Of a stretch of 64,000 nucleotides of DNA, positions 44,542 through 57,100 are shown in pieces. The notes beneath the pieces were generated by a model. It saw nothing but the letters and a program-made list of their open reading frames with translations. It did no database searches and was not told the origin of the DNA. The stretch is from positions 51,771 to 115,770 of the forward strand of contig RHPI01001428.1 in NCBI GenBank assembly GCA_009103225.1, given 5' to 3'. Each line of letters starts with the position of its first letter. Positions within the stretch are counted from its first letter, which is position 1. Origin of the DNA: Chlorokybus atmophyticus (Eukaryota > Streptophyta > Chlorokybophyceae > Chlorokybales > Chlorokybaceae). The position numbers and the translations under genes were made by a program.

Positions 44542-46593
44542 CACAGGGCTAAAGTCTTGTGCCCATTGCTTACCTCGTGATTAAGCATCCCATTGCGGAT
44601 TTATGTGTGCATGATAGTTGAACTGCACGTGCGCATACGCAATGATATATGTGCACATAAACATGGCCATCGTTAAGGTTCTACTTGACAGCAATGGCCA
44701 CAGCTTTGGTTTACAACGACGGGGCGAGCAATCATGCATATGTCAAGCAAAGTTGTTGAAGTGGGTTTATGGACACACCCCACATCGCATTTTGTGTACA
44801 TGGTGCATGTACTATGCATATGCAAGACTGATTAGTTGAATTACAATGGCAAGCACACAACATTAGATAGTGTTTACACAACAAGACTAGGGCGTAGGTT
44901 GAGGGTGTGAGTGTCACAAGCAACAGCAACGTTGGGGTTGAATAGTAAGTCACACACAATTGTACAGCAAGAAGCAAAGGAAATGGCGTGCCAGGGCCCC
45001 ACAGCACCTTGTAGCAAAGCACATACACGCAATGTTGCTATTGATATATTGATAGCTATCCATGTAGCTATCAGTAGCCAACCCAACGCCTCACTAGTCA
45101 TGTTGCTGAGTGCTTGCCCCGAGCTTTTCACATGCTTCCACACCGCCCTGGTTGTATGCCCGGCTATCTAGCATTGCCGCCGAGCTAGCAATAGTTGCTC
45201 ATCCACTTTTGCTTGTTTCAAAAAACTTTCTCAGGATATGATGTTTGCTGCAGCACTTCATAATCAACAGCGCATCAGGATCTTGATGGTCTGCTGGTAC
45301 CAGCCACACATTGTGAGCTAATCAACATTGTACGGTTGCCATGTTTGATCCGCTGGCAATGTTCTGGCCAACATTTCCAAGCTATGTGGTGTCCTTGTTT
45401 GCAGTAATGTAAGAATCTATACTAGTGATGTTTTGTATTGCAAAACCGGTCAAGTCTACATCATCATACGCGTCTGCCTGCGAACAATTATCTCGATACA
45501 GCACCCGTATATGGTAGTCTCTACATCCAAAAGTTGTCGCACCGTATTTGCTACCGGGGTTGGTGGCAAAGACGGTTGTTGAAAGCGCATTTGTACACAT
45601 TGTGGCGTTTTTCAATGCGCTTGCAACCCAACCACCCCGTATACATTGTATCCCATATGCTGATATGCAATCAGTGAATTAATCAACTTTATTAACCTCA
45701 TTACCCCTCGCAGTGAGCTCATTCCTCCGTCATGTTAAGTTTAAAGGTACGTGCTCGAGGGCGTACGCGATGAAATTGTGTACACCTTAGAGAGCGGCAG
45801 GCTGCTGCTCGCAAAGCTTGATGAGACAAACGAACAGGATCAATTCATACAGGGTAACAAGTTCAAACACACGCTACAACAAGTGCTTTGAAAAACCGTT
45901 TGAAAGCATTGTATCAAGTTCGTCCTATACAGTTTCCTGGCCGCAATTAACGAACATATGCATTGGAATACACGTGCACATCTCACGGCAATCACTTGTG
46001 GGATGAATGCTATACCTTGATCTTAACAGGGGGTAAGTAGCTGCTAGCAATAATATACGCATCCTTGCAACCTGTGGCACGAAAATGAGCTAAAACATTG
46101 TAAATGAAGCATATGCATGCAATATAAAGTTCATGTCATGAACAAAGTAACGGCAAGACAAGTTTGAGGTAGTGAAATAATTCAGTGTCACATAGGCATG
46201 CATAACCAATTTGGCTTCGCACAATGTGTACACTAGCCATGTACGATAGTTCAAATACAATGTTCGCTGGGGGCATTAAGGCCTATAACATCATGTTGCC
46301 CCATAAGTTGTGGGGCAGCTGAAGATGTCATTGTTGTTAACAATAAATTGTGCAGTAGCAATGCTTGTTAGCCAAGCAACTGTCCATAAAGGTCTAAGCA
46401 TCTGTAAGACGTGTATATGTGTGTATGCGTACAGAATAATCAGTTGACGCAGATGCACGCAAACAGCAAGTAGTTCTTGTAAGAAACAATAGGTGTAAAT
46501 GTAGGGTAAAAATAAAGGCATGAGCAAGTAAGAAACTATGTGCCCTAACCAAGTGCATGAGGCGAGGAGGTGAGCAGAGGTTAGTTGAAAGAT
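44542..46593. other. HEATR5 3' flank and intergenic DNA; no gene recognised
   Basis: AT-leaning sequence with only short frames on both strands, none with family features. No terminal repeats or inverted repeats stood out. Confidence 0.55.
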
Positions 46594-46736
46594 GTATACA
46601 TATATATATATATATATATATGTGTATATGTATATATATGTGTATATATATGTATGTAAATATATATGTGTATGTATATATGAATAAATATATCTATATA
46701 CGCATGTATATAAGTACACACATATATGTATATATG
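46594..46736. repeat. TA/TATG/TGTA microsatellite
   Basis: Alternating TA with interspersed TATG and TGTA units, about 140 bp. Low complexity; open frames through it encode Tyr/Ile runs and are not genes. Confidence 0.93.
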
Positions 46737-46966
46737 TGGGGCGTGTATCTGCAATTCCATGCATGTTATTGTCTGGTTGTATCTTCATAAGTATCCTACC
46801 TATATAATTATTCACACTTGCACCATGCAGATTGCAAATACAAAGTTGGTGTTATTGATATTAATATATGTCCTATGGAGATTTTACATTGCAATCTTCG
46901 TTGTCGTGCAAGTCTGCATTGTGGGCATGACTCGTGAAGCAATAAACATGTAGCCGACTTTGTCAC

Positions 46967-47468
46967 TGTAACAATTGGGGCCAGACCACTAAGCTATGGT
47001 AGTAAAAGACATTACCACGAGCAAGGTCTATCACAATTTATCCCAATTCATGACATTCCTCCCCAATTTAACCCATGAGTTCCTCACAATCCAATGAGGC
47101 ACTAGCCCACGTCGCCGTGTTCGCGGCCGTACTACGATCGGTCTGCCCGCGGCCTGTTGGATCCGGCCCACAGACGGTCCTGACCGACCGAACAGTTATC
47201 CTCACCGCGCGACCTGCTATCGCAGCGCGACCGCTCACGCGGCCTTAGGTTGAACTGGCTCGGCGCGCAGGTCGTGATCCCGCGCCCAGCCTAGGGCAAG
47301 CCGCCCCAAATGTTTTTGTTTTCGCCTTGGATCTGCCTCAGTCCCCTACGGAAATTGAACCTCAGACGTCAAGCTCCATTACCATTGTAACAATTGGGGC
47401 CAGACCACTAGGCTATGGTAGTAAAAGACACTACCATGAGTGAGGTCTGTCACAATTTATCCATAACA
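46967..47468 (-). mobile_element. Miniature terminal-repeat (TRIM-like) element, family 2
   Basis: Direct terminal repeats 46967-47055 (89 bp) and 47386-47468 (83 bp) flank a 330-bp GC-rich body. On the minus strand each starts TGT(T/C)ATG and ends CAATTGTTACA. The purine tract GGGGAGGAA (47064-47056) directly precedes the second repeat. Right after the first repeat comes ATGGTAATGGAGC, which resembles an initiator-Met primer site. Minus-strand A-box-like TAGCCTAGTGG (47415-47405) and B-box-like GGTTCAATTTCC (47361-47350) are present. Each repeat forms a stem (ATGGTAGT/ACTACCAT) with AAAAGAC in the loop. No clear target duplication. Same architecture as family 1 but different sequence. Confidence 0.72.
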
Positions 47469-48267
47469 CTCTGTGTGTCCCTTGTAGCTGGTCCACTTTA
47501 AGTAGACTGATTGGGAGAAGCTTCGCTATCCTGCTCAGCTCCCTCCTTGTCACTCTCAGTGAGTTTGTAGCTCTCAATGGTATCCGAGTCTCTCACTTTG
47601 TCATCACTCGATGGTTCGTTCGTATGATGACGAGGAGTCAGGGACGGCGAAGTACTTGTCACCTCCCTTTCATTGGTCAGCCATCTGCCCAAGGATTTGC
47701 GTTAGCAAGTGCACGAATACACAGATTGTGCACTGCAAAATTGGCCAATGCTAGTGATTTTGTCTCGCCAAGTCTCAAGGGGTCAACGTGGGGTACACAG
47801 CTCAAGTAAAAGCTCTCCACACACTTCTCAACTAGACACTCACTCTGCAACAATCCGCACGCGAATCCACGCGACGGTTCACGAGCTATGGCTGCCCAAA
47901 GTTTTCACTTTGTACAGCCCAGCTCAACTCACAAAGGTAATTAACACACGGGGTGTTAAAATCTCGTTAATTCGACCTTACAGGCCAAAATCGACTAGTT
48001 ATGAGTCGTGAGTTTGGTATCGGCCGCTCAGATGGACTCTGGCGGCCTCACCGCACTTACTGACAGTTGGAGCAGCTAATGTTGCCACCGGATTGCCCCA
48101 AAGGGATTAGTATTATTTTTTGTCAATTATATAACCCTTCACACCACCACGAATCCACGTGGTGGCAAGCACACACAAGTGAAACAATATATGCTATTCA
48201 CTAGGTGATGTGCTGAGATGCACTGCTTTGGGGGGTAAACTGCCTGAGTGGCCGCCTCCCCTAACAG

Positions 48268-48355
48268 CAAACTAGGGTAGGCAAGGCAAGCTAGGCTAGG
48301 CTAAGCAAGGCAAGGCAAGGCAAGGCAAAGCAAACTAGGCTAGGCAAGCTAAGCA
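48268..48355. repeat. Degenerate GCAAG/GCTAG pentanucleotide repeat
   Basis: Units GCAAG, GCTAG, GCAAA and GGCAA in tandem over about 90 bp. Confidence 0.85.
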
Positions 48356-49172
48356 CCAGCAGCAGCGCTAGTTACAACAACTATCCAATAACTACCACTA
48401 GTTGCCGCCGCCTGCCGCATGCCGCTGCAGTCGTTGCTGGCTGCCGCCGCCCCTCCCACAGGCCCCTCGCCGCCCGTGCTCCCATATCAATGAAAGGAGG
48501 GGTGCTACCGCCCCCTCTGATCCCCCACCCCAACACCGCCACCAGTCACGCCTTCGACACTGCCGCCGCTAGGGGCAACTGCCGGAGCAAAAAATCCCTC
48601 CCCTGGCTGCGTTAGCAGTGCCGCCATACAGCTGATATCGACACGACTCATGTGTCATGTTGATGTCAGTGTTACAAATAAGTAAGCTTGCATTAAGGCC
48701 TTAACACTGGGTTAATGGCCTTAATATAGCTCAATTGACTGTATATACTCGTTAGGACCCTTATTTAATCCTAAATAAGGGCGGGGAACTCTACAGAGGT
48801 AGCACTCCGTTACACCACCTATGAGAGCACAAAAATAGACTCGTAAAATTCCCGCTATGACGATGCTGATAGGGCACGACGTAGTCGATTACGCATGCAA
48901 GGCCCCTTCACAATAAGGTCAGTAGGGACACGAGCAAACTCACGCTACTTCATTCACTTGTGCACAAGGTCTTCTTTGACACAAGTATAGGCCACTGCGC
49001 GCGAGCATTGCTACTATGGGTGAATGCGTGCATTCTCAATATATGTGTGCACTGCAACTCTAGTATAGCCATAACCGTTGCGCACGGTGTTGAAATCATG
49101 TGAGCACGGGCTCACTGCGCATTCATTGGCCGGTGTTAACCACCAAGTTTATGGCCAACGGAGGTCATTAAA

Positions 49173-49218
49173 TCCGTAAGTCCGTAGTCCGTAAGTCCGT
49201 AGTCCGTAAGCTCGTAAG
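49173..49218. repeat. Short tandem repeat of AGTCCGTA units
   Basis: Five or so near-identical 7-9 bp units (AAGTCCGT, AGTCCGTA) in a row. Confidence 0.85.
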
Positions 49219-49269
49219 TGCATTGCGACCTTCAATCGGGAATAACTTGCGAAAATAGTGTCCAAAGGG

Positions 49270-49271
<2 letters not shown>

Positions 49272-49354
<83 letters not shown>

Positions 49355-49355
49355 N
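49272..49355. repeat. Poly-C run (83) ending in an unknown base
   Basis: Uninterrupted C from 49272 to 49354, then N at 49355. The flanks are GGGG-T on the left and A-CCCC on the right. It may be a real G/C homopolymer or an assembly artefact; polyproline frames through it are not genes. Confidence 0.97.
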
Positions 49356-49648
49356 ACCCCTAGCAAAAGCTATAAGCAATATTGCGTTTGTGCAGGTTTT
49401 GAATCTCGAATTCAGCACTTTCATGCACCAAGCTTGCGATTTGATTTATTACAGCAGCAGCAAACACATGATGGTGCTCTGGGCTATAGCTTCAACGAGT
49501 GCAAGTAAACAGCTACTGGGTTGTTACAACACAGCTACCGAGATGTGCTACCACATGAATGGCCGCCTCGTCTTGCTGAGGGCTTACGGCAATAAGCACG
49601 CAAGTGCCCCGACTCCCCACAAATGTTCCAAGTGCAAGAATTGCGTTG

Positions 49649-49667
49649 CCCCCCCCCCCCCCCCCCN

Positions 49668-49756
<89 letters not shown>
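49649..49756. repeat. C18-N-G89 homopolymer junction
   Basis: A C-run (49649-49666), one unknown base (49667), then a G-run to 49756. The G-run replaces a short G-tract (GAGGGGGGTACTGG) present at the same place in the related copy near 62463, so the expansion arose inside the transposon sequence or during assembly. Confidence 0.97.
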
Positions 49757-49757
<1 letters not shown>

Positions 49758-51152
49758 GGGGTACTAGCTCCGCCCCTCGTTGAGAGTGTAGGCCGCCTTT
49801 GCCTTGAGCTGCGCCGCAGCCGTCTCTGTAATCGCCTTAAGGCGCTTTACCTTTGCCTCGTCCGCAGCTACAGGGTCTCTTGTGAGCTCCGCCACCTTCC
49901 ATCCATGCTTGCTGGCCACTTCCACATGGTAGAGCTGCTGGCGCATTTTGTCCAATGGTGCACACAGCACGCGTGAGCAACGTTGGTTGCGGGCATTAAG
50001 CTCATAGCCATTGGGTTCAGTGCCAAGCGCACCAACATGTACATCACCACTCCACGTGTAAATGCAAATGCAAACCTATTGTGCCTTTTACGTTGCTGCG
50101 AATGGTCATAATGTGACTACCAAGGTGGACATGCAAGGGTAGTAAATGCGGGCCCTCCCCCCCCACCGAACATGGGGGGGAGGAGGGATGCGGTACAATT
50201 GTAGATAAATAGATGACTGTGTATCTATATAGATGCCTCTACATTGGTTACGGGCCCGCGCCTTCGTAAGGCCTATCATGCGTGCATGTGCATGTGTGCA
50301 CAATAGGCCTTATGAGCAAAGTCCACACCCTCATGCTTGTCCATATATGCTCGTGCAAATGGCCGTGCTCGACAGAGAATGAGCCCACCTTTCATGTTCT
50401 CTTCTCGGCCTTTGGTGAAGAGGGCATCATCGGCGAGGTGAGTGGGGACATGGTCGAAGGAGGTTGCCGCCAAGGCCATGAAAGCCGCCACATCGATGTG
50501 TTGCCGAGCCTGCTTCTTCATGTTCTCCTTCCAAGGGAACACGGGATTGCTAATGCGAGTGGCTAACACGTCCGCACGAGCATTGGGTGTAGCGGAGTCG
50601 CTTTTATTGCGGCGAAGGGTGCTCACGAGTGCCGGGTGGTTGGGCTCCTCCATAGGCTCATCACGAGGGAAGGCGGCGCCTTCCACCGCTTGAGGCGCAT
50701 GTTCCCCGCCTCCAACCTCCTCGCCGTGGCCTGCGTGGGTGTCATGAACGGGGTGGAAGCGTCAGAGTGCTGGCTTGCCTCCCTCTTCTTATGCTTGTAA
50801 GTGAGGAAGGGCGGGACCTCATTGTCCTCACCCTCGTCGTCACCACTACTACCCTCTTTGTTCACCTCTTCTTTCACCTCCACGGGAGGGCGCACCCTTC
50901 TCTCCTCACTCGCCGCTCTTCTCTTCTCCTTTTCTTCAAGGTGCGGCGACGCGACAATAGGTTGGCGCGGACTTGTAGCCCGCGCCAACCGTCAAGCGTC
51001 GAACGGCCATGGTGGAGGTCGACCTCCTATCTTACCTCAAATCACACTTGTCACTCATGCCAAGGATGGCACCGCCGTGCTAGGGTTGTAAACGATTAGA
51101 GAAAGAGCTTGTAACTAACAACTCACGCCTAGCGAGTGCTTGTGCCCCCCCC

Positions 51153-51760
51153 NNNNNNNNNNNNNNNNNNNNNNNNNNNNNNNNNNNNNNNNNNNNNNNN
51201 NNNNNNNNNNNNNNNNNNNNNNNNNNNNNNNNNNNNNNNNNNNNNNNNNNNNNNNNNNNNNNNNNNNNNNNNNNNNNNNNNNNNNNNNNNNNNNNNNNNN
51301 NNNNNNNNNNNNNNNNNNNNNNNNNNNNNNNNNNNNNNNNNNNNNNNNNNNNNNNNNNNNNNNNNNNNNNNNNNNNNNNNNNNNNNNNNNNNNNNNNNNN
51401 NNNNNNNNNNNNNNNNNNNNNNNNNNNNNNNNNNNNNNNNNNNNNNNNNNNNNNNNNNNNNNNNNNNNNNNNNNNNNNNNNNNNNNNNNNNNNNNNNNNN
51501 NNNNNNNNNNNNNNNNNNNNNNNNNNNNNNNNNNNNNNNNNNNNNNNNNNNNNNNNNNNNNNNNNNNNNNNNNNNNNNNNNNNNNNNNNNNNNNNNNNNN
51601 NNNNNNNNNNNNNNNNNNNNNNNNNNNNNNNNNNNNNNNNNNNNNNNNNNNNNNNNNNNNNNNNNNNNNNNNNNNNNNNNNNNNNNNNNNNNNNNNNNNN
51701 NNNNNNNNNNNNNNNNNNNNNNNNNNNNNNNNNNNNNNNNNNNNNNNNNNNNNNNNNNNN
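51153..51760. other. Assembly gap of 608 N within an A-type terminal repeat
   Basis: The left flank ends in a C-run (GTGCCCCCCCC) and the right flank begins with (CCA)n then CCCAAAAGTGCCC. In the related repeats at 58740 and 63826 this point is simply GTGCCCCCAAGTGCCC, so the gap sits exactly at a C-tract. Confidence 0.99.
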
Positions 51761-51875
51761 CCACCACCACCACCACCACCACCCAAAAGTGCCCAAGGCA
51801 CTAGTAATTAACGAGACCCGGAGTTTCATAGGCGCGCAATTCATGCGCTTTATGAACTCGTATAACTTTACTGCA

Positions 51876-53918
51876 AGACATTAACATCCGACAGCGCACT
51901 CATGCCGTGTCCACTGCTTCTTTGCCAATGCGCGGTCACATACCACTGATAGCACTTAGCTCATGCATTAAAGCTTGCAAGGTTGTGTTGACCTTCAAAG
52001 CCAAAACTCCTTCAAAATGCTGGACTTATCTTGTTATTGCAAAAAGCGTGCCCAATATAATGGCTTGCACCTCCGTGTTAATGTTTATATGTAATGAGCC
52101 AGCACAGCTACGTTAATGTTAATGTGCGCTTGGCACTCTTAGGCTCGTAAAACAAAAGTAATAACATGTAGCAAATGATTTTTGCTGCAAGTCAATAACA
52201 TGCAATAGCGCACAATCTTTACTGACAATGACATCGGTACGCACAACATTCGTGGTGGATTTAAAAAATGCGTGCTGGGAAGCTGTTATTGCTCATCATA
52301 TAGCACCTCCACCTGTATAAGTGTATAGGTCAATTCCAAGCACAACCAGTGCATCCACATGCAAAGCTCGATATGCGCACAACATTGCTAACAATGCGAT
52401 TACCGTACAAGTATGTGCACACATAAGTGTCAGAGATTGTATCTTTTGCCGCTTACCTGCACATGTCTCCCAGTGCTTGCGGTAATGCAGCAGCTAGCAA
52501 ATGGCAACAACTGCCATAACAAATAATTAGCGCATGTGTACATAATCTTGCTGATATTGCAAGTAAACATGAGGCTGCTATTAAGAAGGTTGTTATTTTC
52601 CATAACCAACTCGTCAATCATTGATCATTTATGTTAAAGTGAATGCTGTTGCTGTGAATGAGATGTTGTGCAACCGTGCGTCTCATTGCAGGTATTAATG
52701 GGTGGACACGCAACGCAGCCTTGATGTGCGTATAAGAGTGTGGTATCCATGTTCAGAAACTTGCATGTCAACTCCACACTCATATCCGCATCCATATGCT
52801 CAACAGCAATGTGCAAGTCCGGCACGGATGATACCAAGGAACATCCCAGTTCAGCATCACACACCTTGCCATTGTTAACACAATTCTCAACCACATGCGC
52901 ACGCCTCTCGAGTTTGCTTGCATTCCACCCAACACCACGATCAGCTACCTTCAGCTTGCCTTTACGTTTGAAGATGGGGACATATTACCAAAACAATATG
53001 CAGGGTGTTGATATTTATGCCGTCATGTTATAAACTGCCGGCCATTGCCCACTTATCTACATGCAGACGTCCATAGCTAGTTTAGGGTAAAAATTCAAGT
53101 AGCGCGTGAGAGAGAGAGAGAGAGATGAGAGGCGTGTGTGTGTGAAAAAGGGACATGGAGGCAATGTGTTGATGACTAGAACAATTAGGTTTTAAATTGT
53201 GCACAAGGGATAACTTGTGCTACATGTTATAGCAGGGACAGAAATGTGCTAAGCTGTGCGTGTGCATTTAGAGGTGTGTGTGGGATGCATGAAGCCATAT
53301 GAGAGGGAGGGGAATGTGCTCACTTTAGACCAGCAATATAGCGTAAAGGTGCGCGTGTGAGAAAAAAGGGGGAAGGGGGAACATTCTGGCATGCGTAATC
53401 ACGTGAAGTTTGCAATGGGCTTTATATAATGAGCTGCTCACACTTGTTCTTCAACCACTCACGTTTTTGGGTGTGCCATGATATATGGTAGCCCTTCATG
53501 GTCTTCAATGAATACAAAAACATAATAATGGGCAATATTGCAACATCGCGCTGTGCTTCAGCATCGTCACATATAGCAACACAAGGCCACACATGTCTTT
53601 ACTAACTTTACTTACTGACTTGCGCAAAAACCTTTTTCAATCCTGCAACAATGGGAAACAACACAGCCGCTAAGTTTTCCAACTCCTACATAGCCTTCAC
53701 ATCAGCCAGCAATCTGTCTAGCATGGTGCAATGCGGCTTAAAGGTGTACAGCCTTTGAAAACACCTTACTCCAAAATGTTTAATTGCCATGTAGCCCTCA
53801 TTCTTGCAAATTATATATAAAAGCCACGGTACACCAACTACATGCGTCGCATGCGTAGCATGTTATTATGCATGACATGTTTCTAGCACAAATGCTAACG
53901 TATCATACTACCTACCGT
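51876..53918. other. Intergenic DNA; no gene recognised
   Basis: AT-leaning, with a (GA)n run at about 53107-53125 and other purine-rich patches (53340-53390). No coding frame with family features; no clear transposon ends. Confidence 0.55.
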
Positions 53919-54178
53919 TGTCTATTGAGATTGCACAATAACAACAATGACAAGCACAAGTGTGGCACTGACAATAGAGCAGAGTGGATCTTACTATATT
54001 ACACTACGTACAGTATTTTATATAGTACACTAGTGAGTGCTAGTCAACACTAGTCAACGCTAGTCAAAGTTAACACTAGTCAACACTAGTCACCGGTCAC
54101 AGTCAAAGTCAAAGGTCAAAGTCAATGTTGACCATAGTGGACTGTAACTCTTATAACGACAACTGACTGTAACTCCCA
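53919..54178 (-). repeat. Copia 3' LTR (left)
   Basis: Starts TGTCTATTGAGATTG on the plus strand. Contains many GTCAA units (54033-54130) and ends near AACTCCCA. An insertion of about 24 bp near the end, relative to the other LTR, partly duplicates the GACTGTAACTC motif. Confidence 0.8.
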
Positions 54179-57100
54179 AGGTGAAGATGGTTGTAGAAGT
54201 TTAGCTAAGGCGCCTGATAAAGTACCTTTAACACTCCCACGCAAGCATCTTTTACCTTCAACTCTGAGCCCCAAGCAACAAGTTTGGAACTTGGTTGGTG
54301 GTAGTGGTTTTGTCATGCAGTCCGCGAGCATGTCCTTCGTGCTGCAATATCTGAACTCTACCTCGCCTCGTGCAACTCTCTCTCTCTCTCACTAGGTGGT
54401 GCATGATGTCGATGTGCTTCGACCTGGCAGATGTAATGGGGTGCATGCTCAACTTGAGCGCTCCTTGGTTGTCACACATAATTGTGACACGGCTCAATGC
54501 ATATCCCAAGTCAGTAACCAACTTGCGAAGCCACAATGCTTCCTTCACCGCAGATGAAGCCGCATGTACTCGGCCTCAGTGGTTGATGCAGCAGCTATTG
54601 ATTGTAGTCGGCTGTTCCAACTGACGACGCCTCCTCCCATAAGGAAAGTGTATCCTGTGGTAGACCTCCTCGTGTCGAGGTCCCCCGCATAGTCCGCATC
54701 ACAGTAACCATGTACTATGATGTCCTCTGTCCTCCCAAAAGTAATGCCCACGTCCAGGGTGCTACCAAGGTAGCGAAGAACTCCTTTTGCCGCCTTCCAG
54801 TGCTCTATGGTTGGTGCTAACATGTGTCTCACCAAGACTCCCACAGCTTGTGCCATGTAAGGCCTCGTGCTGATGGACAAGTAAGTGAGGCTCCCAATCA
54901 GCTCATCATATGAATATGTAGCCTTGTCAAGCACCATGGTAGTGTCTTGTGCCTTGAGCAGATGTACTCCCACGCTCAGTGGTGGTGCCTTGCCCTTGGC
55001 GCTTTGCAACTTGAACTTCTTGAGTACATCCAGGACCATCCGTTTTTGAGTGACCTTAATTGTCCTTGTAACTCTGTTTCTGGTGATGATAACGCTGAGG
55101 AACATGAGTGCATTGCCAAGATCTCGAATCTTAAAAGCGGATTGCAGTGTCACTTTCATGTGTGACATTGCTGCAGTGTCATGTGATGCCAAGATGATGT
55201 CGTCCACGTATACCAGCAACCACACTTGGCCGTCGTCACTGATGAAGAGCCCAGGATCTAATAGTGATTGCTGAACGCCCACTTTCTCTAGCTTCTTGCT
55301 GAGCCGTATGTACCAGACTCTTGGCGCTTGCCTTAGCCCATAAAGAGCCTTGTGTAGCAAGCAATCTTTGCTTGAGCCTCCCTCCTCGTAACCTTGAGGC
55401 TGCTGCATGTATATCTGCTCATCCAACTCTCCATACAGAAAGCAGTCTTCACGTCCAGGTGGTGCAGCTCCAAGTCCCCTACAGCAACCTTTGCAAGCAG
55501 TGCCCTAAAGGTTGTGTGCTTACTAGCAGGCGCAAACACCTCCTTGCAATTAACGCCCTCCTCTTGTTGGAAACCCTGGACCACAAGTCGCGCCTTGTAG
55601 CGCTCAGTGTTGCCCTTGCCATCATGCTTGATCTTGTACACCCACTTGACAGGTATAGGCTCGACGCCTTGTGGAACCTGATCAAGTACCCAAGTCTTGA
55701 TGGCGTGTAGCGAAGCAATCTCCTCATCCATGGCCTTACGCCACAACTTAGCATCAGAAGCTATAATGGCCTCATGGTAGGTGCTTGGCTCCTTCTCCTC
55801 AGTGGTTTCAGCACTCATAGCCTAAAATCTTTGGTAAAATCATCATCGCGCTCTGATTCTCACAGGGTAGCGCCTCTGCTGCTCATCTACGGGTGCAATC
55901 TTGTCCTTCTCAACAAATGTAGCGAATCACCAGGGACCTCCACATTGACAGGTGGTGCGGTGATGACATCCGGCTCATTAGCAATGTCAATGTCCATGGT
56001 TGCAGAAGGTGTTATTGGTGAAGTCGCCACCATCTTCTCGTCGAAGACAACATCCCTTCGAACCACGATTCTCTCGCTGTCCTCCTTAATCAGGATCCTA
56101 TATGCCTTGGAGTTTGGCTCGTACCCCACGGAGATGCCTGTCTCCCTCACATTCTCCAGCTTTCTCCTCAGCTGCGTGGGGATGTGTGGACACGCCTTGG
56201 CTCCAAAGACACGCATCACCTCAAGCTTCTCACCGTAGAACAACTCCCACGGGGTCTTGGCTTTGTTGCTCGTAGGTGACATGTTGCGAATGTAGTTGGC
56301 CATGACAAACGCCTCAGCCCACAAAGCTTTGTCCAGCTTTGTATCTGTAAGCATGGCACGCACGCGCTCCACAAGCGTGCGGTTAAGACGCTCTGCAGCA
56401 CCGTTTTGTGCAGGGGTGTAGGGTGCAGTAGTCTCATGCTTGATGTCGTGCTCATCCAGGTAGTTTTTCAAGGTGTGGTTGAGGTACTCAAAGCCCCAAT
56501 CACTTCTCAATGCCAACACCTTTGTCTTTGCTTGTGCACCCAGCTAAGTGAGTATCCTCTTGACTATAGCAGCAACATCCGACTTCGCAGCAACGATAAT
56601 GATAGCAGACAGCTTGCTGAAGTCATCTATGAAAGTGACAACGTACCAACTCCCTCCAGTGGACGCAATTGGCATGGGACCGCACACATTCATGTGCACG
56701 AGCTGCAAGGGTGCTGTACTGGTGCGCGAAGAGGTAGGAAAAGAATGCCTAGGCATTTTGCTCAGCACGCACGTCTCGCACATATCACCTTGCAACACCT
56801 GCATTAATGTCTTCCGCTTCAATTGATCCCTTCCACCATGTCCTAAGCCACCAGTCTTGCCAGGTTGTCCCATCCAAGACGTTCAACTCTTTTGTGCCAA
56901 AGATGAGCTGTGTCTGATGCAGTGACTGTCGCACACAATGCATGCTCGCGATCCAATATGATGCAGTACAAGCTCTGTCGCATTGTGCCCTCCACAACAA
57001 CAATGTTGTTCACCTTGACTTAACACTTTTTAACAGTGAAGTTAACTTTGGCGCCTGCGCTTGTAGCTCTTCGAACGGAGGACAGGCTCGAAGCTAATCC

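Larger units (their letters stand above)
47469..49271. other. Intergenic DNA; no gene recognised
   Basis: A minus frame at 47498-47692 gives a hydrophilic Ser/Thr/Glu-rich tail that could be a terminal exon, but no gene can be built around it. Two short tandem repeats are listed separately. The rest shows nothing recognisable. Confidence 0.5.
49560..51875 (-). pseudogene. Truncated tyrosine-recombinase retroelement copy: gag region plus terminal repeat
   Basis: Matches the gag side of the element at 62284-64000. From 5' to 3' on the minus strand: a terminal repeat of type A (about 51870-51046, split by a gap), an acidic/basic stretch (KEGSSGDDEGEDNEVPP), the conserved block PWKENMKKQARQHIDVAAF, and VEVASKHGWKVAELTRDP. 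A zinc-knuckle-position remnant lies near 49570-49640. Frames are broken, and G/C homopolymers interrupt it at 49649-49756. No RT or recombinase is seen here. Confidence 0.8.

Noticed and set aside
47498..47692. Minus-strand Ser/Glu-rich frame as a gene
   Set aside because: No ATG, no neighbouring exon that joins it convincingly and no recognisable family; kept only as a remark in the intergenic entry.
49149..49767. Polyproline and polyglycine frames
   Set aside because: Products of C/G homopolymers beside unknown bases; no coding evidence around them.
51080..51844. Frames spanning the 608-base gap
   Set aside because: Open only because unknown bases contain no stops.
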